A DNA stretch of 64,000 nt from Spirochaetales bacterium (GTDB lineage: Bacteria > Spirochaetota > Spirochaetia > Treponematales > Treponemataceae). Under the pieces are notes generated by a model. The model searched no databases. It was not told the DNA's origin and worked only from the letters and a program-made list of their open reading frames with translations. Position 1 is the stretch's first letter; the number at the start of each line of letters is the position of its first letter. Made by a program: the position numbers and the translations under genes. This document shows, piece by piece, positions 28,801 to 38,916 of this stretch. The stretch lies in the NCBI GenBank assembly GCA_003246335.1, contig QKAR01000045.1, positions 1-64,000 of the forward strand, in the 5' to 3' direction.

Positions 28801-30446
28801 TTCCCGGCCACAAAGTCGACGCGACGATCGCGAAGACCCGCTATTCGACGCCGGGCGTCGGCCTTATCAGCCCGCCGCCGCACCACGATATTTACTCGAT
28901 CGAGGACCTCGCGCAGCTCATATTCGATTTGAAGAACGCGAACCCGAGCGCGCGCATTTCCGTTAAGCTCGTTTCCGAAGTGGGCGTCGGTACCGTCGCG
29001 GCGGGAGTCGCGAAAGGGCACGCCGACCACATTCTCGTTTCCGGCCACGACGGCGGGACGGGGGCGTCCCCGCTCACCGGCGTGAAGAACGCCGGACTTC
29101 CGTGGGAACTCGGGATCGCCGAGGCCCATCAAACCCTCGTAATGAACGATTTGCGCTCGCGCGTCGTCCTCCAGACCGACGGTCAGCTCAAGACCGGCAG
29201 GGACGTCGCGATCGCGGCGATCCTCGGCGCCGAGGAATGCGGCTTCGCGACCGCGCCGCTTATCACGATGGGCTGCGTCATGATGCGCAAATGCCACAAT
29301 AACACGTGCCCCGTCGGTATCGCGACGCAAGATCCTCGGCTCCGCTCCCGCTTTTCGGGTAAGCCCGAGTACGTACAGAACTTCTTCACGTTCGTCGCGG
29401 AAGACCTTCGGCAGATCATGGCCTCGGTCGGCGTCCGTTCCTGGAACGAACTCATCGGCCGCGTCGACCTGCTTGAGCAGGACCGATCGGTGCTGACCGA
29501 GAAATCCGCGGGCGTCGACCTCGCCGCGATTCTCGCGCCGCCGCTTAAGCCGCGCTCTGATACCGAAGTCTACAACACCATCAAGCAAGACCACGGCCTC
29601 GAGGCGGTTCTTGATCGGGCGCTTATTAAGAAGTGCCGGGGCGCGATCGACGGAAAAGGTCCCGTCTCGCTCAAGGAAAAAATCATCAATACCGATCGCG
29701 CCGTCGGCACGATGCTGAGTCACGAGATTTCCCTCGGCCACGCGAACGAGGGCCTCGCGGACGGATCCATCTCGGTTAACTTTACCGGCACGGCGGGGCA
29801 AAGTTTCGGCGCCTGGCTCGCGCGCGGCGTCGAGTTTAAGCTTTCGGGCGACGCGAACGATTACGTCGGCAAGGGCCTGTGCGGCGGGCGCGTCATTATC
29901 ACCCCTCCCGCGCTCGCGCGCTTTCAGCCGAGCGAAAACGTCATCATTGGAAGCGTATCGTTCTATGGCGCGACCGCCGGCGAGGGCTTCATCCGCGGCA
30001 TGGCGGCGGAGCGCTTCTGCGTCCGCAACTCCGGCGCTCACGTCGTGATAGAGGGCGTCGGCGACCATGGCTGCGAATACATGACCGGCGGAGTCGCCGT
30101 CATACTGGGCCCGACCGGGCGCAACTTCGCGGCAGGCATGTCCGGCGGCATCGCTTGGGTTTATGACCCGCGCGGAAAATTGCCGTCGAACTGCAACTCC
30201 GGCATGGTGTCCCTCGAGTCGATCGGCCCCGAGGACGAGAAAGAACTGAAGGACATGATCGAGAAACATCGAGCGTATACCGGTTCCAGCATCGCCGCGA
30301 GCATCCTCGGCGACTGGGACGCGACCAAGCGGTCGTTCGTGAAGGTAATCCCCGAGGATTATCGCAAGGTGCTTAACGCGCGAAAGGCCGCTGCCGCCGC
30401 CGCGAAAGCCGCCGCTCAAGGTGCGAAGGAGGCCGTCCATGGGTAA
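25839..30446 (+). CDS. gltB: Glutamate synthase, large (alpha) subunit
   Basis: 1535 residues, normal for bacterial GltB. A short propeptide ([22 protein letters not shown]) precedes the catalytic Cys of the glutaminase domain, [11 protein letters not shown]. Downstream come the central domain, the FMN-binding synthase domain ([32 protein letters not shown]), the 3Fe-4S ligands [15 protein letters not shown] and the C-terminal Gly-rich beta-helix domain ([17 protein letters not shown]). I start at ATG 25839 after GAGGAG. It makes two glutamates from glutamine and 2-oxoglutarate, with electrons from GltD, whose gene overlaps it by 8 bp. It pairs functionally with glnN in this window. Confidence 0.97.
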   Translation: MMPFVKRPGKYGLYDPANEKENCGVGFLANIKGKKNHSIIEDAGHILCRMDHRGARGAEVNTGDGAGILTALPHDFLVKVARRDAGVVLSAEGTYAAGIVFLPKDAAQREACKLSVEEIIAEHGQRLLGWRHVPTDHTGLGPSAIASEPIMEMLFVGSDAPEGTPIDAEAFDRKLFLIRKEATHAIRGMSHDPDDFFYVSSLSCRVIVYKGMLSAGQLFTYFPDLSDADYSSHLAMVHSRFSTNTFPSWDRAQPLRYMAHNGEINTLRGNVNKMLSRQGMLESPLFGDDLEKAFPINEPDLSDSGHFDNVLELLCMGGRTLPESVMMMIPEAWENHKTMSASKKAFYKYSSSMMEPWDGPASISFTDGTYIGAVLDRNGLRPSRIYITDDDMVVMASEVGVLDIDPARIVQKTRLQPGKMFLVDFKEGRIIHDEEIKEKIARAKPYAEWLANQVMRLDALPVPSSVPPAHDPETLQTKLKAFGYTLETINMLLRPMVENSQEALGSMGNDAPLAVLSGKPRLVYDYFKQLFAQVTNPPIDSIREDIIMSLGSFVGPERNLLMPVEVHCNRFYLDSPILTTAELAQLKELGARGWKTKVIDATYSAAEGGSALVAALDRIERDVDKALNHGYQFVILSDRAAGNLRAPIPALLAVGSVHQHLVRESKRTEIGIIVESGEPREVHQFCMLFGFGADAVNPYLAYEALLHLEATGSYAQHHSAKEIESHYVKAISKGMRKVFGKMGISTLESYKSAQVFEAVGLADEVVERCFTGTASRIKGAGFAELSKEVATRHDIAYPGRKENRFDEWRSVGDYQVRFGGEKHMWDPESIADLQVACRQNDPKAWARFTARQNARSTEQATIRGLLKFREGSTADGKPIAAIPLSEVEPVSSIVKRFATGAMSYGSISLEAHETLAIAMNRLGGKSNTGEGGEDPSRFQKLANGDSMRSAIKQVASGRFGVTIEYLTNADEIQIKMAQGAKPGEGGELPGHKVDATIAKTRYSTPGVGLISPPPHHDIYSIEDLAQLIFDLKNANPSARISVKLVSEVGVGTVAAGVAKGHADHILVSGHDGGTGASPLTGVKNAGLPWELGIAEAHQTLVMNDLRSRVVLQTDGQLKTGRDVAIAAILGAEECGFATAPLITMGCVMMRKCHNNTCPVGIATQDPRLRSRFSGKPEYVQNFFTFVAEDLRQIMASVGVRSWNELIGRVDLLEQDRSVLTEKSAGVDLAAILAPPLKPRSDTEVYNTIKQDHGLEAVLDRALIKKCRGAIDGKGPVSLKEKIINTDRAVGTMLSHEISLGHANEGLADGSISVNFTGTAGQSFGAWLARGVEFKLSGDANDYVGKGLCGGRVIITPPALARFQPSENVIIGSVSFYGATAGEGFIRGMAAERFCVRNSGAHVVIEGVGDHGCEYMTGGVAVILGPTGRNFAAGMSGGIAWVYDPRGKLPSNCNSGMVSLESIGPEDEKELKDMIEKHRAYTGSSIAASILGDWDATKRSFVKVIPEDYRKVLNARKAAAAAAKAAAQGAKEAVHG

Positions 30447-31899
30447 GGTTACGGGTTTTTTGGAATTCGACCGCAAGAAAGTTCCGTATCGCGCGCCTGA
30501 GCTGCGCGTGAAGGATTTTAAGGAGTTTTTGCTGCCGCTCGAGCCGATGGAGCGCGTCGAGCAGGGCGCCCGCTGCATGGATTGCGGCGTGCCGTTTTGC
30601 CAATCGAGCTACGGCTGCCCGGTAAGCAATCTCATTCCGGAGTGGAACGACCTCGTTTTCAAGGGACGCGAAAAAGAGGCGTGGAAACGCCTGCTGAAAA
30701 CGAATAACTTCCCCGAGTTCACCGGGCGCGTGTGCCCGGCCCCGTGTGAGGGCGCGTGCGTGCTTGGCATGAACGTAACCCCCGTGACGATCAAGGACAA
30801 CGAGTGCTGGATCATCGACAACGCCTTCGAGCAGGGGTGGATGAAGCCGCTCCCGCCCGAGTCCCGAACCGGAAAAAAAGTCGCCGTCGTCGGCTCGGGG
30901 CCCGCAGGGCTCGCGGCCGCCGACCAGCTGAACAAGGCAGGGCACTTCGTCACCGTGTTCGAGCGGAATGACCGCGCCGGCGGCCTTCTCATGTACGGCA
31001 TCCCGAACATGAAGCTCGATAAGGACGTCGTGCAACGGCGCGTCGACTTAATGAAAGCGGAGGGCGTCGTGTTCCGCACGTCCACGGCCGTCGGCACAGA
31101 TACGCCTGCGAAAAATCTCGTGCGTGATTTCGACGCCGTGCTCATCGCGACCGGCTCGACGAGACCCCGCGACCTGAAGGTTCCCGGCCGCGAACTCAAG
31201 GGAATTCACTTCGCCGTCGATTTCCTGACCGCGAACACGAAGAGCCTCCTCGACTCCAATTTTTCCGACGGGAAGCGCATCGACGCGAAAGGAAAGAAAG
31301 TCCTCGTCATCGGCGGCGGCGACACGGGCAACGACTGCCTCGGAACCTCGATCCGGCACGGTTGCTCGGGCGTCGTCAACTTCGAGGTAATGCCAAAGCC
31401 CCCCGCCGAGCGCACTCCTGACATGCCGTGGCCGACATTCCCGCGTACGCTGAAAGTCGACTATGGTCACGGCGAGGCCGAGTGGGCGTTCGGAAAGGAC
31501 CCGCGCGAATATTGCATCTCAACGAAGGAATTCGTGGACGACGGCAAGGGAAACGTGAAGGGCGTGAAGACCGTCCGGGTAGAGTGGAAGAAAAACGACG
31601 CCGGCCAGTTTACCATGGCCGAGGTTCCCGGTTCCGAGGAATATTTCGACGCGGACCTCGTGTTTCTCGCGCTCGGCTTCCTGGGACCCGAGGACGCGAT
31701 CCTCAAGGACTTGGGCGTCGAGCTCGACGCGCGCACGAACGCGAAGGCGGACTATGGTTCGTTCGCGACGAGCGCGGAAAAAGTCTATGCCGCCGGCGAC
31801 GCGCGGCGCGGCCAGTCCCTGGTCGTGTGGGCGATAAACGAAGGCCGGCTCGCCGCCCGCGAGATTGACCGCTTCCTGATGGGAAATAGCTCTCTATAA
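30439..31899 (+). CDS. gltD: Glutamate synthase, small (beta) subunit
   Basis: 486 residues from ATG 30439, preceded by GGAGG and overlapping the end of gltB by 8 bp. The N-terminal 4Fe-4S cysteines are CMDCGVPFC and, later, [12 protein letters not shown]. The FAD site is [20 protein letters not shown] and the NADPH site is [15 protein letters not shown]. It takes electrons from NADPH and passes them to the GltB iron-sulphur/FMN centres. Confidence 0.96.
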   Translation: MGKVTGFLEFDRKKVPYRAPELRVKDFKEFLLPLEPMERVEQGARCMDCGVPFCQSSYGCPVSNLIPEWNDLVFKGREKEAWKRLLKTNNFPEFTGRVCPAPCEGACVLGMNVTPVTIKDNECWIIDNAFEQGWMKPLPPESRTGKKVAVVGSGPAGLAAADQLNKAGHFVTVFERNDRAGGLLMYGIPNMKLDKDVVQRRVDLMKAEGVVFRTSTAVGTDTPAKNLVRDFDAVLIATGSTRPRDLKVPGRELKGIHFAVDFLTANTKSLLDSNFSDGKRIDAKGKKVLVIGGGDTGNDCLGTSIRHGCSGVVNFEVMPKPPAERTPDMPWPTFPRTLKVDYGHGEAEWAFGKDPREYCISTKEFVDDGKGNVKGVKTVRVEWKKNDAGQFTMAEVPGSEEYFDADLVFLALGFLGPEDAILKDLGVELDARTNAKADYGSFATSAEKVYAAGDARRGQSLVVWAINEGRLAAREIDRFLMGNSSL

Positions 31900-31944
31900 A
31901 AAAACGGCGGCGCGGGTAAAAATCTCGTGCGCCCGAGCCTGCAA

Positions 31945-31990
31945 CGAAAAAAGGGCGTCCCGCGATGATTCGCGAGACGCCCTTTTTTCG
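31945..31990. terminator. Bidirectional terminator between gltD and a chemoreceptor gene
   Basis: A long stem (CGAAAAAAGGGCGTC pairing with GACGCCCTTTTTTCG, extended inside by CGCG/CGCG, loop ATGATT) with A and T tracts on its two sides. It can end both converging transcripts. Confidence 0.9.
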
Positions 31991-32006
31991 TTGGGGATAT
32001 CAGCCG

Positions 32007-33926
32007 TTACCGCTCGGCGAGTCCGGCGGGCTCGGTTTTCGAGATCGCGAGCCCTTTCTCCCGGGCGTCGGCGACTTGAAAAAAGGAGACGATAGAATCG
32101 AGATCCGCCGAGCGACCGTTAAGCATTTTTGCCGTCGCCGATAACTGCTCCGACGCAGCCGCGTTTTGCTGAACTACCTTGTCGAGCTGACCGATAGCGA
32201 CGTTGATTTGATCCGCCCCGACGGATTGTTCCTTGCTCGACGCCGATATTTCCTGAAGCATTTCCGCGGTTTTCTTAATGTCGGGGACGATGTTTCTGAT
32301 GAGGTTGAGGGTTTCCTCGGCGGTGCGAACCGTCTCAATCGAAAGCCCCGAGATTTCGGCCGCGGCGTTCTGACTCCGCTCGGCGAGCTTGCGGACCTCG
32401 CTCGCGACGACCGAGAACCCCTTACCGGCCTCCCCGGCGCGCGCGGCCTCGATGGCGGCGTTGAGCGCGAGCAGGTTCGTGTTGCGGGAGATCTCGTCGA
32501 TGATTGAAATTTTTTCGGATATTTCCTTGATGGCGCTCACGGATCGCTCGACCATGTCGCCGCCCTTTTGGGCCTCGTTCGCCGTTCTCGCGGCTATTTC
32601 GTAGGTCCTTTGGGCACCGTCGGAATTCTGCGTGATGTTCGACGCCATTTCTTCCATGGAACTCGAGACCTCCTCCATGGAAGCGGCCTGCTCGGTAGCC
32701 CCCTGACTGAGCTGATTAGCGGCGTCGGTGATCTCGTTCGAGCCCGAAAGGACGACGGACGAGGCGTCTTTCGCGTTCGAGATAACCCGCGTGATATTGT
32801 CGACCATGGTAGTCGTCGCCTGCGCAAGCGTGCCGAGCTCGTCTTCCCTACCCGTGACGCGCGAGTCGAACGTTTTCGTGAGATCTCCGCTCGCGAGAAT
32901 TTTCTGTATTTCCGTGAGCTCGCGAATGGGGCTCGAGATCGAGCGCCCGACCTTGATAGAGAGGAGGGTCAAGACGGCGAGCGCGGCGAGGGCCATGATG
33001 ACCATGATCGCCAAGATTCGGTAAAGCGGCGCGTAAATCTCGCTCATCGTGGGTATGGCGACGAGCCACCATCCGTTCATGAGAGACGTATAGCCGATGA
33101 GCTGTTCTCCCGCTTTCGCCTTGAACTTTACGGTACCCGCGGCCGTTCCTACCGAGGAAATTTTCGAGGCGAGCGAGGCGCCCTCGCCCCCGAAAATTTC
33201 CTCGGCCGTCTTTCCGGCCGCCGTCGGGTGGAACAAGAAAGTCCCGTCAGCGTTCATGATCGCGAAGTATCCCGTTTCCATGATTTTCTGCTCGTACAAA
33301 TCCTTCTCGAACGAACTGACGAACATGTCCGAACCCACGACCCCGACCGTTCGATCCTGTACGGTGACCGCCTCGCAAAGGGACACGAGCTTCCCGTCGA
33401 AACCTTCCCAGGCGTAGGGTTCCGTGATCGTCATTCCCTTTTTTTCGGCGTCGGAATACCACGCCCAATTCGGCCCGGTTATGTCGCTCCGCGCGTAGCG
33501 CGCGTCGTTCGACCACGAAAGGACGCCGTCGAGTTTCATGTTTTGCAGCGAGTATTGCTGGGCGCTGCCGGTAAATTCCGGCGCGAACCACACGTAAAGG
33601 TCGAGGAAGTTTTCGCCGCGCACGACTCCCTCGGCGACGGAGTCAAGCTTTTTATAATAGGCCGTGAGCGCGTCTCCGTCTGCGAGGGTTTCGAGATCGA
33701 GGGTGGTTTGGATGTATCGATGGAAGGAGCGGACGTAGGCGAATCTCTCCCTAAAAAGGCCATCGATCTTGGTGCCCCAGGATTTCGTCCATTCCGACAG
33801 AAGCGTTTTCGACGAGCTGTCGAGGATAGACGCGGTGTTGACCGATATGATCGCGGTGAAAAGCCCGAGGACGATGGCGAAGACGATCGTATTGAATACG
33901 GTGATGAAAGCGGAAATTTTTTTCAC
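32007..33926 (-). CDS. Methyl-accepting chemotaxis protein with Cache-type sensor
   Basis: 639 residues, GTG start at 33926 after GGGGG. TM1 spans about residues 7-30. Residues 35-280 are a dCache-like periplasmic sensor, with the small-ligand-type blocks [47 protein letters not shown] and [18 protein letters not shown]2 follows near 290-315, then HAMP ([16 protein letters not shown]) and the signalling domain with tip [22 protein letters not shown]. dCache domains often bind amino acids or organic acids. The ligand here is unknown. It converges on gltD. Confidence 0.93.
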   Translation of the reverse strand: MKKISAFITVFNTIVFAIVLGLFTAIISVNTASILDSSSKTLLSEWTKSWGTKIDGLFRERFAYVRSFHRYIQTTLDLETLADGDALTAYYKKLDSVAEGVVRGENFLDLYVWFAPEFTGSAQQYSLQNMKLDGVLSWSNDARYARSDITGPNWAWYSDAEKKGMTITEPYAWEGFDGKLVSLCEAVTVQDRTVGVVGSDMFVSSFEKDLYEQKIMETGYFAIMNADGTFLFHPTAAGKTAEEIFGGEGASLASKISSVGTAAGTVKFKAKAGEQLIGYTSLMNGWWLVAIPTMSEIYAPLYRILAIMVIMALAALAVLTLLSIKVGRSISSPIRELTEIQKILASGDLTKTFDSRVTGREDELGTLAQATTTMVDNITRVISNAKDASSVVLSGSNEITDAANQLSQGATEQAASMEEVSSSMEEMASNITQNSDGAQRTYEIAARTANEAQKGGDMVERSVSAIKEISEKISIIDEISRNTNLLALNAAIEAARAGEAGKGFSVVASEVRKLAERSQNAAAEISGLSIETVRTAEETLNLIRNIVPDIKKTAEMLQEISASSKEQSVGADQINVAIGQLDKVVQQNAAASEQLSATAKMLNGRSADLDSIVSFFQVADAREKGLAISKTEPAGLAER

Positions 33927-33947
33927 GAGGAACCCCCATCGAGTTTA

Positions 33948-33976
33948 ACTGTAACGAATTAAGATGAAGGTCGCAA
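33948..33976 (-). promoter_or_regulatory. Promoter of the Cache chemoreceptor gene
   Basis: On the minus strand TTGCGA (33971-33976), 17 bp, TACAGT (33948-33953), about 20 bp before the GTG start. Confidence 0.5.
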
Positions 33977-34016
33977 ATTTTTATGGTTTAGACTTCGTTA
34001 ATTTGGAAAGGAAGGT

Positions 34017-34054
34017 CCCGGAAGGGAAACCTTTTCTAAAGGTTGCCTTTCCGG
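34017..34054 (-). terminator. Long hairpin after the iorAB-paaK operon
   Basis: CCCGGAAGGGAAACCTTT pairs with AAAGGTTGCCTTTCCGGG with two mismatches and a tiny loop. It lies about 25 bp past the paaK stop. No clear U-run follows on the minus strand, so it may stabilise the 3' end rather than terminate. Confidence 0.5.
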
Positions 34055-34078
34055 GATTATTAAGAATCGCGAAGGGCG

Positions 34079-35368
34079 TTAGGCGAGACTGCCGTCGCTC
34101 TGTCGATAGAAAACGCGTTTGGCCTTGCCTTCCTGGCGGGGGAGGGAGCCGGGGGCGAACACGTCGCCCTTGGGCGAGAAGCCGAGCGTTTCCTTGAGGA
34201 CTTTCTCGACGGTGAAGCCGGTGACGCCGGGCTCGGCCTCGACGTTGACGCGGACGTCGGTGAAGCCGTGGTTTTCCTCGATGATGATCTGATAGTTGTT
34301 GAGCACGCCGGGAATCGAGAGGAGGGCCTGCTCGATCTGGCTCGGGAAGAAGTTGACGCCCTTGACGATGAGCATGTCGTCGACGCGGCCCATGATCGGG
34401 GCGACGCGCAGGTGCGTGCGCCCGCACGAGCATTTTTCTCGGGTGAGGATCTTCGAGAGGTCCCCGGTGCGGAAGCGGATGACGGGTAGCGCCTCGCGGG
34501 TGAGCGCGGTGATCGTGAGTTCGCCGATCTCGCCGTCGGGTACGGGCTGGTGCGTGTCGCGATGGAGGATTTCGACGATGTAGTGGTCTTCCCAAACGTG
34601 AATGCCGTCGTGCGCCCGGCAGTCCTGGCCGAGCGTGCCGACGCCGCCGGTTTCGGTCATGCCGTAAATGTCGAAGACCTCGATGCCGAGGCCGCCGGTA
34701 AGCCGCTTTTTCATGGCGTCCGAGAAGGACTCGGCGCCGAAGATGCCGCACTTGAGCTCGGGAAGCGTCGTTCCCGTCGTCTCGAGCTCTTCCATGATGC
34801 GCAGGCCGTACGAGACGACGCCGGTCACGACGCGGGTGCCGAAGTCTTTGGCGAGCTTGATCTGGCGGGCCGTGTTGCCGGCGCCGCTCGGCACGACGAA
34901 CAGGCCGTATTTCCGCGCGCCGTGGTACATGCCGAAGCCGCCGTTAAAAAGGCCGAAGGACGGCGTGATCTGCACGACTTCGGTCGGCAGGGCGCCCGCC
35001 ATGGCGTAGCAGCGCGCCATGCAGGTCGCCCACTGGTCGAGGTCCGCGAGCGTGTAAGGCATGACGACGGGCGTTCCCGTCGAGCCCGAGGACATATGCA
35101 TCTCGGCGATTTTTTTCTTGTCGACGCAGCACAGGCCCATCGGGTACGTTTCGCGGAACGCGAGCTTGTTGATCGTCGGGAGTTTCGCGATGTCCGCGAG
35201 CGTTTTCACGTCCTCGGGCTTTACGCCCGCGGCGTCGAAGCTTTTGCGGTAGGTCGCGTTATTCGCGTAGACGTGCGCGCAAATTTTTTGAAGTCGCTCG
35301 AGTTGAATCTTTTCGATTTCCGCGCGATCCATCGTTTCAAGGTTTTTTTCGAAATAAACGTCGCTCAT
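34079..35368 (-). CDS. paaK: Phenylacetate-CoA ligase
   Basis: 429 residues, the usual length. The adenylate-forming motif is MHMSSGSTGTPVVMPYT. Others are FGAESFSDAMKKRL, IYGMTETGGVG, VIRFRTGDLSKIL, the cysteines CSCGRTHLR and RVDDMLIVKGVNFFPSQIE. It activates arylacetates to CoA thioesters with ATP. ATG 35368 overlaps the iorB stop as ATGA, making it third in the iorA-iorB-paaK operon. With that partner it could recover ATP-equivalent CoA chemistry in aromatic amino-acid fermentation. Alternatively it could activate exogenous arylacetates for reductive carboxylation to aromatic amino acids. Confidence 0.93.
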   Translation of the reverse strand: MSDVYFEKNLETMDRAEIEKIQLERLQKICAHVYANNATYRKSFDAAGVKPEDVKTLADIAKLPTINKLAFRETYPMGLCCVDKKKIAEMHMSSGSTGTPVVMPYTLADLDQWATCMARCYAMAGALPTEVVQITPSFGLFNGGFGMYHGARKYGLFVVPSGAGNTARQIKLAKDFGTRVVTGVVSYGLRIMEELETTGTTLPELKCGIFGAESFSDAMKKRLTGGLGIEVFDIYGMTETGGVGTLGQDCRAHDGIHVWEDHYIVEILHRDTHQPVPDGEIGELTITALTREALPVIRFRTGDLSKILTREKCSCGRTHLRVAPIMGRVDDMLIVKGVNFFPSQIEQALLSIPGVLNNYQIIIEENHGFTDVRVNVEAEPGVTGFTVEKVLKETLGFSPKGDVFAPGSLPRQEGKAKRVFYRQSDGSLA

Positions 35369-35946
35369 TTGACGCAATCTCCTCCCGCCGTAAAGGCGCG
35401 CATATTCAGTTCTCGGTGCCGCTCGGGCACGCAGATTTCCAAGGCTTTTTCCCAGTGGCTCGCGAGCGCGGGGAGCGCTTTCGCCGCCGCCCCGAGCAAC
35501 ACGACGTTCGCGGCCTTCGCGTTGCCGAGCTCGTGGGCGACGAGCGGCGCGTCGATCTCGACGAGATTCGGGAATAGTTTCGCGAGTCGTTCGTCGGCGT
35601 CGCTTGGGTAGCGAGCCTTACCCGACGAGACGGTGACCGGCACGATCTCCTGGCGGGACACGACGGCGACGCCGTTCGGCTTGAGGTAATGCGCGAAGCG
35701 GATCGCCTCGATTTTCTCGAGCGAGACGATGACGTCCGCCGTTCCTTCCCTGACGAGCGGCCCGTACACTTTGGGGCCGAACCGCACCTGCGCGAGCACT
35801 GAGCCGCCGCGCTGGGCCATGCCGTGCACTTCGTTCGCCTTGACGTCGGCTCCCGAAAGGATAGCCGCCTGCGCGATGATCGCGCTAATCAATAAGACGC
35901 CCTGGCCGCCAACGCCGACCAGCAATACGTTCGTGGTATCGTTCAT
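35365..35946 (-). CDS. iorB: Indolepyruvate:ferredoxin oxidoreductase, beta subunit
   Basis: 193 residues from ATG 35946, overlapping the iorA stop as ATGA. The track's 244-aa version reads into iorA. The gamma-type domain of 2-oxoacid oxidoreductases is clear: LLVGVGGQGVLLISAIIAQA, then NEVHGMAQRGGSVLAQVRFG, then NVVLLGAAAKAL. It partners IorA to oxidise aryl pyruvates to arylacetyl-CoA. Confidence 0.95.
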   Translation of the reverse strand: MNDTTNVLLVGVGGQGVLLISAIIAQAAILSGADVKANEVHGMAQRGGSVLAQVRFGPKVYGPLVREGTADVIVSLEKIEAIRFAHYLKPNGVAVVSRQEIVPVTVSSGKARYPSDADERLAKLFPNLVEIDAPLVAHELGNAKAANVVLLGAAAKALPALASHWEKALEICVPERHRELNMRAFTAGGDCVK

Positions 35947-37721
35947 TCGGTTACCTCCGCGATCGCGCCGAACGCGCAGACTTGGTCGCATAGGCCGCAG
36001 CCGGCGCAGAGCTCGGCGGATATTCGCGGCGGTTTCCCTTTTTCCGGGGCCTCGATGGCGGGGCATCCGAGCTTGACGCAGGCTTGGCAGGATTTGCATT
36101 TCGACGCGTCGATCGCGCGGCGCTTTCCCACGTTCGACCGGGTCCGCAGCGGGCAGGGCGCGCGCGTCACGATGAGGGACGGCTCGTCTTTCGCGAGCGC
36201 GCCGGAAACGGCCCGCTCGGTTTCGGCGAGGTTATAGGGATTGACGGTAGAGACCGTTTTCATGCCGCAGGCGCGGCCGATTTCCTCGATCGAGAGCGCC
36301 TCGGTTTTTTCGCCCATGAGCGTCGCGCCGGTTCCGGGATGATCCTGATGGCCGGTCATCGCGGTGGTGCGGTTATCGAGGACGACGAGCACTGACTTAC
36401 CCTTGTTGTATACGACGTCGATGAGGCCGGTGATCCCCGAGTGGAAGAACGTCGAGTCCCCGACGACGCCGACGACGCGTTTCTTTTCGCCCGCCTTATC
36501 GATGCCCTGCGCGACGGAAAAGCCTCCGCCCATGCAGAGTATGGTGTCCGTCCGCGACAGGGGCGGGAACACGGCGAGGCTGTAGCAGCCGATGTCACCG
36601 GTGACGAGAACGTCGTGCTTCGTGAGCGCGAAGAAAAGGCCGCGGTGCGGGCAACCGGGACACAGGACCGGCGGACGTGCGGGAAGGTCGGCGGCTTCCG
36701 GGACGGGCGCGGGAATCGCGCCTGCGCCTGCGGTCGCCTGAGTGCCGTTCTCGGCCGATTCAAGCGCCGTCCGGAACGCGATGAGTTTTCCCTCGGAAAG
36801 CTCGCCGACCCCGGAAAGGAGATTTCTCCCTTCGCAGTCGATGCCCATGGCCCGTACGTGCTCTTCCAATATATCCTCGTTTTCCTCGACGATGGCGAGC
36901 CGGTCGACGCTCGCGGCGAACTCGCGGATGAGCGCGTCCGGAAAGGGCCATGCCCAGCCAAGCTTGAGCACGGAAGCCTCGGGAAATACGTCCTTTACGT
37001 AATTGTAGGCGAGTCCCTCCGCTATGATGCCGAGCGAGCGGCTTCCCATCTCAATGCGGTTGAGCGGACTTCTTTCCGCCTCAGACTTTAAATCCGCCAG
37101 CCGGGCTTCGACTTTCTTTCGCATTTCGCGGCCCCATACGGGGAGCGGGCAAAAGCGCGAAGGGTTTCTCTCGAAGCCGACCGCGTTCGGCGCGGTCCGC
37201 GCTCCCGTCTCGACGAGGGAGCGCGAATGGCTCACTCGGGTGGTGAGCCGGATCATGACCGGCACGCGGTGACGCTCGGAAAGCTCGAAGCCGTAGCGCA
37301 TATACGCGAGCGCCTCGGCCGAATCGGCGGGCTCAAGCACGGGAATCTTGGCGAAGCGGGCGTAATGGCGCGAATCCTGCTCGTTTTGCGAGGAGTGCTG
37401 CCCGGGATCGTCGGCGACGCAGATGAGCATGCCGCCCTGGCTACCGACGTAGGAAAGCGTCATGAGCGGGTCGGCGGCGACGTTAAGGCCGACGTGCTTC
37501 ATCGTCACGATGGTTCGCGCGCCGGCGTACGACGCGCCGCACGCCGCCTCGAAGGCCACTTTCTCGTTCGGGGACCATTCGAGGTAGACGTCGTCTTTGT
37601 GCAGAGAGAGGTTTTCAAGAATTTCGGTTGAAGGCGTGCCGGGATAGCCGAAGGCGGCGCCGACGCCAGCCTCCCACGCTCCACGGGCGACGGCCTCATT
37701 GCCGGTCAGAAGGATTGCCAT
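35943..37721 (-). CDS. iorA: Indolepyruvate:ferredoxin oxidoreductase, alpha subunit
   Basis: 592 residues from ATG 37721 (MAILLTGNEAVARGAWEAGV), with AAGGTG upstream. The N-terminal pyrimidine-binding domain has FGYPGTPSTEI. The thiamine diphosphate domain has GDIGCYSLAVFPPLSRTD and GDSTFFHSGITGLIDVVYNK. The C-terminal ferredoxin domain carries two 4Fe-4S motifs, CKSCQACVKLGCPA and CAGCGLCDQVCAFGAI. With IorB it decarboxylates aromatic 2-oxoacids with CoA and ferredoxin, reversible at low potential. It implies an anaerobic ferredoxin-based metabolism. Confidence 0.96.
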   Translation of the reverse strand: MAILLTGNEAVARGAWEAGVGAAFGYPGTPSTEILENLSLHKDDVYLEWSPNEKVAFEAACGASYAGARTIVTMKHVGLNVAADPLMTLSYVGSQGGMLICVADDPGQHSSQNEQDSRHYARFAKIPVLEPADSAEALAYMRYGFELSERHRVPVMIRLTTRVSHSRSLVETGARTAPNAVGFERNPSRFCPLPVWGREMRKKVEARLADLKSEAERSPLNRIEMGSRSLGIIAEGLAYNYVKDVFPEASVLKLGWAWPFPDALIREFAASVDRLAIVEENEDILEEHVRAMGIDCEGRNLLSGVGELSEGKLIAFRTALESAENGTQATAGAGAIPAPVPEAADLPARPPVLCPGCPHRGLFFALTKHDVLVTGDIGCYSLAVFPPLSRTDTILCMGGGFSVAQGIDKAGEKKRVVGVVGDSTFFHSGITGLIDVVYNKGKSVLVVLDNRTTAMTGHQDHPGTGATLMGEKTEALSIEEIGRACGMKTVSTVNPYNLAETERAVSGALAKDEPSLIVTRAPCPLRTRSNVGKRRAIDASKCKSCQACVKLGCPAIEAPEKGKPPRISAELCAGCGLCDQVCAFGAIAEVTE

Positions 37722-37893
37722 ACGCGATAACACCTTGCGAGAATATTTCGGATGAACGCGGGCGCGATAAACCCGATTTCCCATTGTATCGCCCGCGCGT
37801 ATTCGGCGCAAGGGCAACCGTTCCGGCGCTAAGCGAGTGATTGACCAACCATCGGCCGCGCGCTACATTCGCTGATAAGGGAAGATCCTAACA

Positions 37894-38895
37894 ATGAACG
37901 ATACCTCTTCGTCTACGCGAGCCAGGCATGTCGCCTGGCTTTTTTTATGCGCCGCCATGGTTACGTGGGGAAGCCTCTACGTCGCGACGACGGTCGCCCT
38001 GCGATCGACGCCGCCGCTGACCTTGCTGTTCTTTCGATACGCGGTCGCGTCGGCCGCGCTCGCGGTTCCGATCGTCGTGGGCAAAAGAAATATACGCATT
38101 CCGCGCCGCGATTGGCCGGGCGTTTTTTTGATCGGCGCCGTCGGGTATTTCCTTTCGGTCGCGATTCAGAATTACGGGACGATGCTCGCCGGCGCCTCGG
38201 CCGCCTCGCTGGTGAACGCGATGACGCCCATTTCCATTACCGCGCTCGCGGTTTGTTTTCTCCGCGAGCGGTTCACCGCCGCCAAGGCCTTCGCGACGGT
38301 TTGCGCGATCGCCGGCGCCGTCGTGGTGCTTTCCGGCGGCGGGTCGGGCGGCGCCGCTCTCGGCATCGTTTTATCGATCGTCGCCGTCTTTTTCTGGTCT
38401 CTTTCCTCGATTCTCGCGCGGCGGGTGACGGCTTGGTACGATCCGCTCGCCGTGTCCTGCTGGGGGATGTTCGTCGCGATGGCGTGCTCGCTCCCCGCGG
38501 CGGCCGTCGAGTTGGCCGTCGTTCCGCACGGCCAACTCTTTTCGCGCGAGAACGTCGCGAGCGTCGCGTATTTAGGTATCGTCGCGACCGCGCTCCCGAG
38601 CGTGCTGTGGAACATGAGCCTCGCCCGGATCGACGCGAGCGTGTGCGGGCTTTTCTACCCTATACAGCCGTTAGTTTCCGTCGCCCTCGGCGCGACGCTG
38701 TTAGGGGAGCGCGTCGGCCTCCGTTTCGCCGTCGGCGCGGCGCTCATCATCGTCGGGGTCGTCGTCGCCATCCTTTCCCAGCGTCGCCCGAGGGGAATAT
38801 TCCCGTCGGGTTCGGCGGCCCCGAGCTCGTCCGGGTCTCGCTCGGTTTTTCCGGGCAGAAAAAAAGCGCCCTCGGGACGGGCCCAGGGGCGCTAG
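37894..38895 (+). CDS. EamA/DMT-family permease
   Basis: 333 residues with ten hydrophobic segments in two EamA repeats. The first begins AWLFLCAAMVTWGSLYVATT, and the second follows SSILARRVTAWYDPLAVSCW. Members export metabolites such as amino acids or drugs. AAGGGAAG lies about 8 nt before ATG 37894. The last 30 residues are unusually Ser/Pro/Arg-rich and coincide with the terminator of the converging gene, so the C-terminus is probably just read-through to the first stop. Substrate unknown. Confidence 0.88.
   Translation: MNDTSSSTRARHVAWLFLCAAMVTWGSLYVATTVALRSTPPLTLLFFRYAVASAALAVPIVVGKRNIRIPRRDWPGVFLIGAVGYFLSVAIQNYGTMLAGASAASLVNAMTPISITALAVCFLRERFTAAKAFATVCAIAGAVVVLSGGGSGGAALGIVLSIVAVFFWSLSSILARRVTAWYDPLAVSCWGMFVAMACSLPAAAVELAVVPHGQLFSRENVASVAYLGIVATALPSVLWNMSLARIDASVCGLFYPIQPLVSVALGATLLGERVGLRFAVGAALIIVGVVVAILSQRRPRGIFPSGSAAPSSSGSRSVFPGRKKAPSGRAQGR
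38858..38893 (-). terminator. Terminator of the amino-acid binding-protein gene, inside the DMT gene
   Basis: On the minus strand AGCGCCC, a 15-nt loop with secondary pairing, GGGCGCT, then a run of T. It is a standard terminator for the leftward gene at 38917, but lies in the last codons of the rightward permease gene. Confidence 0.8.
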
Positions 38896-38916
38896 CTTCG
38901 CGCGGTTCGCGTTCGG

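Noticed and set aside
28083-30578. 831-codon minus-strand frame opposite gltB
   Set aside because: It mirrors the strong third-base G/C bias of gltB, has no known domains and no ribosome-binding site. gltB motifs are complete on the plus strand.
33964-34197. 77-codon plus-strand frame after the Cache chemoreceptor
   Set aside because: It runs over the paaK 3' hairpin and into paaK coding sequence on the other strand, and shows no family resemblance.
35947-36099. N-terminal extension of iorB in the ORF track
   Set aside because: It overlaps the ferredoxin domain of iorA, is Arg-rich, and the ATGA overlap gives a better start at 35946.
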